NCBI RefSeq assembly: GCF_902705885.1
Contig: NZ_CACSIP010000007.1
Span: forward strand, 54,006-118,005
Direction: 5' to 3'
Length of the DNA: 64,000 bases
DNA from: Mycolicibacterium austroafricanum
GTDB lineage: Bacteria > Actinomycetota > Actinomycetes > Mycobacteriales > Mycobacteriaceae
The notes beneath the pieces were generated by a model. It made no database searches, was not told where the DNA came from, and was given only the letters and a program-made list of their open reading frames with translations. Positions within the stretch are counted from its first letter, which is position 1. The number at the start of each line of letters is the position of its first letter. Shown here piece by piece: positions 59,423 through 64,000 of the stretch. Position numbers and translations under genes: made by a program.

Positions 59423-60830
59423 TGTCGCGATCCAACCACGCGCGCCGCACCATACGGCGAAGCCTGCCCGGCTCGACGGTCCCAGGATCAGTCCCGCCGC
59501 CCTGGGCTCTGGCCAGAATCGCTTGAGTGGTCTGATCGTAGAGGTGCAGGAAGACCGACCAGTCCGGTATTTCCACGCACGTGCCTACACCACCACGAAT
59601 CAGCAGCCGGGCGTGCTCCCGTGTCGGCGGAAGGAGTTCTTGCCAGCGCAACGTGGCACCGAGGTCGTTGTTGAGGTTCTTACTGCCATCGTTTTGCCCG
59701 AATCCCTGCGGTCGCCGGTTGGTCAGCCCAGACCAGTGCTCCGCGGCAGTGAGGAGTTCTTCCTCTCGGGCACCAAACATGATGACCGAACATGGAAAGA
59801 TGTCGCGCAACTCATTGGCGTACACCGCTCCGTACACGGTGTCGAGCTGCGAGGAGGCCTGGACGGCAACCATCAGGTTGATGCCCAGTCCACGGCCCTC
59901 GCCGACGATGCGACGTAGGTTGGGAATCGGAGCGGTATTGGGAAGTTCGTCAATGACCATCAGCAGCCGATGCATGGTCTCCCTAGCGGAGGTCTTCTCG
60001 CGCCATCGTCGCACCAACGAATCCAGCAGGGTTACCGCCGAACCGGCCACAGTGCCGTCGGCCGGCGCCAGAATGAACAAGGTTGCCAGGGGATCATCGA
60101 GAAAGTCCGGGGTGAACGGCTCAAACCCTTCGCGATCGAGTAGCGAGGTTCGCAGCCACGGCGTGATCGCCTTGCGCATCGTGATGGCGACCGAGTCACG
60201 TTGGCGCGGGTCCATTTCCATGATCCGGGCCATGCCCATAGCCAGCGTCGGGTACTCGTGGCAGAGTGCGGCGGCCTGTACCCATCCCGGCTGGGTGCTG
60301 TTCTCCGGGTCGATGTTGTCGACGGCGGTGAGCACCCAGGCCATGCCCTTGGAGTTTCCTGCGGGGGACGCCGCGAACAGAAATGCCGCCAACGGACCAG
60401 CGGCCTGGGACTCCCACACGCCGCCGTCGGATACCTGGTCGGCCCCCGACCCCAACCCGACCGTCGACATCTGCATGATCGTTTCGGCCACCGTCAAGGC
60501 TTCGTAGGGGCTGTCGATGCTGACTGTCGGGTCGTAGACCGTGGGAACTACGCCTTCTGGATAGACGGGCGAACTGAGAGGGCGCAGGTCCAATAGTGCC
60601 TTGGGTCCCCATCGGCGCTCCATGACGTACTGCATGAGGTCGTCCTTGGAGGAGACGACCACGGCCGGACCACCCCACAGCGTTGCCGCCGGCGCGAGCA
60701 GGCGCCGGCTTTTGCCGGTTTCCGTCGGTGCGGAGACCAACACGTGTGCGGCACTGCTCGGTACGAACATCTCTGTGCCGCCTGCGCGGCGTCCGAAGCC
60801 GCAATATGGCGTTGATGGTTTGACGTACAT
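59412..60830 (-). CDS. virD4: VirD4-like coupling protein (T4CP)
   Basis: A 472-residue coupling ATPase of the VirD4/TraG type, which brings the relaxosome to the channel. Walker A is 'HVLVSAPTETGKSRRLLAPA' (residues 29-48), an all-alpha domain follows (about 105-215, 'GVWESQAAGPLAAFLFAASP' through 'MDPRQRDSVAITMRKAI'), Walker B is 'RLLMVIDELPNTAPI' near 285, and the last motif 'VAVQASSQLDTVYG'. It has no N-terminal membrane helices, unlike most VirD4 proteins; a partner must anchor it. Its all-alpha domain is duplicated in the adjacent gene. Confidence 0.85.
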   Translation of the reverse strand: MYVKPSTPYCGFGRRAGGTEMFVPSSAAHVLVSAPTETGKSRRLLAPAATLWGGPAVVVSSKDDLMQYVMERRWGPKALLDLRPLSSPVYPEGVVPTVYDPTVSIDSPYEALTVAETIMQMSTVGLGSGADQVSDGGVWESQAAGPLAAFLFAASPAGNSKGMAWVLTAVDNIDPENSTQPGWVQAAALCHEYPTLAMGMARIMEMDPRQRDSVAITMRKAITPWLRTSLLDREGFEPFTPDFLDDPLATLFILAPADGTVAGSAVTLLDSLVRRWREKTSARETMHRLLMVIDELPNTAPIPNLRRIVGEGRGLGINLMVAVQASSQLDTVYGAVYANELRDIFPCSVIMFGAREEELLTAAEHWSGLTNRRPQGFGQNDGSKNLNNDLGATLRWQELLPPTREHARLLIRGGVGTCVEIPDWSVFLHLYDQTTQAILARAQGGGTDPGTVEPGRLRRMVRRAWLDRDNAA

Positions 60831-60848
60831 AGTGTTTCGTCCTTTCGC

Positions 60849-61262
60849 CTAGACGCGGGCAGTGTTAGCCCGGCTGTCGGGGGACTCGTCCAACGCTGCG
60901 CGTAGCGCCATCACCACGCAGTCACGCTGGCGCTGATCCAGTGCAGTCAGCCCAGCCATCGAACGTGCCATCACCGGGTCGCTGGTGGCACACAGCAGTG
61001 CGGCGCGTGCCCACCCAGGCTGCGCGGTGTCCTCCGGGTCGGCGTTGTCCACCGCAGCGCGTACCCAGTGCTCACCTTCGCCGCAGCCCACCGGGCCCGC
61101 AGCGAACAGAATCACAGCCAGCGGGAGGACCGCGCGTACCTCCCAAATGGTTGCCCCCGACTGCTTACCTAAGCCGTCTTTGCCGAGTTTGAGCAGACCG
61201 TGCGCAAGGTCAAGTGCTGAATCCATGCTGGACAGAGACGCGACCGCTTCACCCCACGACAT
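60849..61262 (-). CDS. free-standing copy of the coupling protein's all-alpha domain
   Basis: A 137-residue protein that aligns with residues 95-215 of the neighbouring VirD4-like protein: 'AVDNADPEDTAQPGWARAAL' against 'AVDNIDPENSTQPGWVQAAA', and 'ALDQRQRDCVVMALRAALDE' against 'EMDPRQRDSVAITMRKAITP', with matching residues before these. No Walker motifs are present. The two genes are adjacent in one operon (18-base gap). In VirD4 proteins the all-alpha domain receives DNA and substrate signals, so this could act as a substrate adaptor or modulator. The similarity is directly visible; the role is inferred. Confidence 0.75.
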   Translation of the reverse strand: MSWGEAVASLSSMDSALDLAHGLLKLGKDGLGKQSGATIWEVRAVLPLAVILFAAGPVGCGEGEHWVRAAVDNADPEDTAQPGWARAALLCATSDPVMARSMAGLTALDQRQRDCVVMALRAALDESPDSRANTARV

Positions 61263-61492
61263 GACTACACAGTGACATATTCAGTCATAAGTAGTCAATG
61301 CGAACGCACCACGTAAACGGTCGTGTGGGTGAGTGCGCTCACCGACGACGGAGGTGCGGCCAAGACGCGGCGCTACGTCCGCACCAGCATGGTCACGACG
61401 ACCGCTGCGGTGTCGCGGCGGACTGGGCAATCATCGTGTGCAACAACGCGTTCAGGACTACGCGCGCAAGCCGTCCTCGGTGCGGTCCACTC

Positions 61493-63274
61493 TCACGTCG
61501 TGGCGGCGGTCGACAGCGCCGACACCAGCGCGCGGGCCATATCGTCGTCGGTGACATCGAACGCGGACAGGTCCGCAGCGGCAAGCTCCCTCAAGCCCGC
61601 AGAGCCCAGCGTGCGCAGCCTGCGGGCGCGTTCCCGCTTGCATGCCAAGACCACCTTGCGGGCGTAGCGACCGTTGCCCGCGGCGTCGAGAGCTGTGCCC
61701 TCCTTGGCGGGAATGGCGCGAAGACGATCCGTTTCTTGCCGCAGTATCTCCCACGCACTCTCGGCAACGGTGATCTTTTCCTGATCCGCGATTGACCGGC
61801 CAATAGCGACGATCTCGTCAGCGTTGTAGCTGTCGAACGTCAACGTGAAGTGGAACCTGCCCGCGAGACCGGGATTGGTTGCCATGAACCGGCGCATCTC
61901 GACCGGGTACCCCGCCACGATGACCACGAGCTGGTCGCGGTAGTCCTCCATGTACTTGAGCAACGTGTTGATGGCGTCCTTGCCGAAAGAATGCCCCTCC
62001 GTTTCAGGCGCGAGCCGGTAGGCCTCATCGATGAACAGAACCCCGCCGAGCGCTTCTTCGCAAATGTCGCGCATCTTCTCAGCGGTCTGCGAGACATAGC
62101 CGACCACGATGTCTTCCTCGGTCACTTCCAGTGGCTTAGGACGATCGATTTTCCCCAGCCCGAACAGGATTTCGGCGACAATCCGCGCATAGCTTGTTTT
62201 CGCTGTGCCCGGTGGACCTTCAAAGACCATGTGGTTCTCATTGGCGGTGCCGACCTCCTGCCCTTGCTCTGCAAGAAGAAGATCAATCTCTATCTCCGTG
62301 CGCCACACGGCGATCTGTTCCTTCGGCCCCTCCAGGCCGATGAACGCCGCCAGCCGCTCCTCCGCGCGGGCGAGCACTTCCTGTCGCGTGGCATCACGGT
62401 CGGCTTGGTCGCGCGCAGCACGGCTGGTGCCAGTCGCCGCGTCCCACTTGTCGGTACGGGAGGCGATCGTCTCCGGGTCGGTGACCTCTAAGCCGAACGT
62501 GCGATCGTTGAGAGCGACTTGAGCGCGCTCGAAATCCGGCCATTGCACGCGTATTCCGGTCAACACAGACTCGGATTCCTCATCCTCGCCCTGATAGCGA
62601 AGCACCAAGGCGCGACAAAACAGTGCGTCTCGCGTGAGCACATCCTTGATGCCCACTCCTCGCGCGCCCAGCCCGTCGGTAGAAGTTGGCTTGCCGTCTA
62701 TCACGCGTTGCGCAGCCTGCAGCGCAGGTTGCATCAGCCCCAGGCTGGCCGCCGCCCACGCCTCCAGCAGACTCGCCGCCCGCGCCAGATACGTGTCCCG
62801 AGGATTTTGGGTGCACACACCGACTGCCGTCAGCACGTCGGGCCAGCGCTGGGTCTTGGTCGCCAAACATGCGCGCACGTACCCGGTTTCGGGACTATCG
62901 GCCGGCAACCGGTCGAGTATGGCGCTAGCCTGTTGGAACTCATTCGAGGCGATCAGTGCGGCCGCGTAGGCCAACTGGGCGGTGATCTGATCAGCGATCG
63001 GAAAGCGCGCGTACTCGATTTCGAAGAATGCGCCCATATTGGCCGGGCCCAGCTGGAGCCTGCTTAACCCCTCACCCAGCCGATCGGCATTCGCAGAAAG
63101 CTTGGACAGCACCGCCAATGTGCGCTCTCCGGTGGCGTAACGGCCCAACCATCCATCCGCCAGTTCGGGATCGTCTTGGGTAGCAAGAACGAAGACTTGC
63201 GCTGCTCGCTCAGGAGCCGAACCCATGACCTTCATCGCTGCGCGCAGGGCATCCAGAGAGCGCTGACTGATCAT
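61493..63274 (-). CDS. eccA: EccA: AAA+ ATPase of the type VII secretion system
   Basis: A 593-residue CbbX-type AAA+ ATPase. The N-terminal 270 residues are helical repeats (TPR-like, e.g. 'LAYAAALIASNEFQQASAIL', 'YLARAASLLEAWAAASLGLM'), as in EccA1. Then come Walker A 'FEGPPGTAKTSYARI' (351-365), pore-loop region 'VTEEDIVVGYVSQTAEKMRD', Walker B 'GGVLFIDEAYRL' (410-421), and arginine/sensor segments 'ATNPGLAGRFHFTLTF'. EccA acts in the cytoplasm on PE/PPE substrates and their chaperones. It overlaps the preceding eccE by ATGA. Length and order are usual for EccA. Confidence 0.9.
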   Translation of the reverse strand: MISQRSLDALRAAMKVMGSAPERAAQVFVLATQDDPELADGWLGRYATGERTLAVLSKLSANADRLGEGLSRLQLGPANMGAFFEIEYARFPIADQITAQLAYAAALIASNEFQQASAILDRLPADSPETGYVRACLATKTQRWPDVLTAVGVCTQNPRDTYLARAASLLEAWAAASLGLMQPALQAAQRVIDGKPTSTDGLGARGVGIKDVLTRDALFCRALVLRYQGEDEESESVLTGIRVQWPDFERAQVALNDRTFGLEVTDPETIASRTDKWDAATGTSRAARDQADRDATRQEVLARAEERLAAFIGLEGPKEQIAVWRTEIEIDLLLAEQGQEVGTANENHMVFEGPPGTAKTSYARIVAEILFGLGKIDRPKPLEVTEEDIVVGYVSQTAEKMRDICEEALGGVLFIDEAYRLAPETEGHSFGKDAINTLLKYMEDYRDQLVVIVAGYPVEMRRFMATNPGLAGRFHFTLTFDSYNADEIVAIGRSIADQEKITVAESAWEILRQETDRLRAIPAKEGTALDAAGNGRYARKVVLACKRERARRLRTLGSAGLRELAAADLSAFDVTDDDMARALVSALSTAATT

Positions 63275-63999
63275 GTGCGCACGACCAAGTGAGACAGAAA
63301 CTGTGCCTCATTGCGCGGACGCATGATGCTGAGTCGGACTCCCTGCACACTCGGGGTGCCGAGTACGAGTTCATCGCCGGACTGCTGCACCAACGTCACG
63401 TCTGCACTCGGTTCGGCGACGTCGGTGAGCGTGATCAGGGTGTGTCCACGCTCGCCGGCTGTGAGGCCGTGCCCGATGCCGTCAGCGACGATGACGTTCG
63501 GAGGGCGCACAGGCTCGCGATCACTGGCGAGGCTGATGCGATGGGCGTTGTCGAGCAGTGGCTGCCATACCTGGGGGCGCTCGGTGTGAATCAGGATGAC
63601 CGATCCAGCGGCGCTGGCCCTCAACAGCAACGGAATCACGGCGTCCAAGGACGCGCTGACCGATATCGTGCTGGCTCGCAACGGGTCAGTCAGTGGCATC
63701 AGGAACGGAACACCTGTGACCGTCATGCCGAGCATCGGACCGCTGGGCCCCACCGGCACTTTCAGCTCGGCCGGATTGGTCAGACGCCGCGGCGACATCT
63801 CCAGGCGCAATGCCCGATCACCGAGCGGCAGACTCGCGAGAAGAGAGTCAAAGCACTGCCCGATAATGGGCCGCAGTGTCAGCAGGGGCGGATGCGGTAA
63901 CGGCGCAGCTGTATGGAAACGGACCACCGCCCCGGCAGCGACGACGCCGGCCCGATCGGCGGTCAGGCGGATCGAGGTGACCGTGGCATCGGAACGCAC
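63271..63999 (-). CDS. eccE: EccE-like type VII secretion membrane protein, C-terminal part
   Basis: The frame is open to the window edge, so the N terminus is outside; about 240 residues are seen. 'VILIHTERPQVWQPLLDNAH' followed by 'PPNVIVADGIGHGLTAGERG' and 'HTLITLTDVAEP' match the soluble domain of EccE as I remember it. EccE is a peripheral component of the ESX inner-membrane complex. In ESX loci eccE directly precedes eccA, the order found here (4-base overlap). The visible part lacks EccE's two N-terminal helices, which should lie beyond 64000. Confidence 0.65.
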   Translation of the reverse strand: MRSDATVTSIRLTADRAGVVAAGAVVRFHTAAPLPHPPLLTLRPIIGQCFDSLLASLPLGDRALRLEMSPRRLTNPAELKVPVGPSGPMLGMTVTGVPFLMPLTDPLRASTISVSASLDAVIPLLLRASAAGSVILIHTERPQVWQPLLDNAHRISLASDREPVRPPNVIVADGIGHGLTAGERGHTLITLTDVAEPSADVTLVQQSGDELVLGTPSVQGVRLSIMRPRNEAQFLSHLVVRT

Positions 64000-64000
64000 G

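Noticed and set aside
1..64000. CRISPR array, rRNA genes, complete tRNA genes, known riboswitches
   Set aside because: I saw no regularly spaced repeats, no rRNA sequence, no complete tRNA and no riboswitch consensus on reading both strands.
3712..64000. An integrase or a second tRNA attachment copy inside the window
   Set aside because: I looked for a tyrosine or serine recombinase among all plausible frames and for another copy of the acceptor/T-arm sequence and found neither; they must lie beyond the right end if they exist.

Overview
The window looks like a high-GC mycobacterial genome carrying a large integrated conjugative element. PE-PPE-type secreted proteins, EspR-like regulators and the ESX components EccA and EccE point to Mycobacterium sensu lato; the codon-dense, overlapping, GTG/TTG-rich gene style fits. 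Everything here is read from sequence and recalled family motifs; no database search was run.

Layout. 1-3.66 kb looks like chromosome: a small secreted protein, a CocE/NonD-type hydrolase with a translationally coupled TetR repressor and a perfect operator, and a small lipoprotein ending in a strong terminator. At 3667-3711 lies the 3' half of a tRNA (best fit tRNA-Val, TAC) oriented so that the chromosome is to its left and an island to its right; I read it as one attachment-site copy. 3.7-6 kb holds two dead insertion sequences (IS3, IS481). 6.2-15.2 kb is a LysR regulator plus an eight-gene, tightly packed, visibly less GC-rich catabolic operon: GlpA-like and GlpB-like flavoproteins, a 75-residue membrane protein, a class II aldolase, a HAD phosphatase, an EutH-type transporter, a choline/ethanolamine-kinase-like kinase and a transaldolase-like enzyme. 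I do not recognise this combination as a known pathway. 15.6-19.9 kb is a decaying stretch (hydrolase, TetR, broken membrane gene, truncated MFS transporter) closed by an IS5-family element.

From 20.9 kb on the content is that of a mycobacterial conjugative plasmid or ICE. 20.9-34.4 kb is cargo: a Fic/antitoxin pair, an operon of three secreted proteins with long disordered Arg/Ser-rich tails (two PE-PPE-like, one glycoside-hydrolase-like) together with small membrane proteins and an EspR-like regulator, an XRE regulator, a redoxin, an orphan C5 methyltransferase. Several promoters in this part share a palindromic motif, TGGCTATAGCCA or close variants. 34.5-42 kb holds mobilisation functions centred on a 1955-residue MobF relaxase-helicase. 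42-61 kb is the type IV secretion region: a Phd-antitoxin/degenerate-EccC fusion, then a long minus-strand operon (57.7 to 44.6 kb) with TcpC/VirB8-like, VirB2-like, VirB4 and VirB6-like genes plus accessory genes (ASCH, a methyltransferase relative with lost catalytic motif, a second redoxin, DUF1173), and a VirD4-like coupling protein beside a free-standing copy of its all-alpha domain. The right edge enters a type VII secretion locus (eccE, eccA). T4SS and T7SS together on one element is the pattern known from pRAW-type mycobacterial conjugative plasmids; here it appears to be chromosomally integrated. No integrase and no second attachment copy lie within the window.
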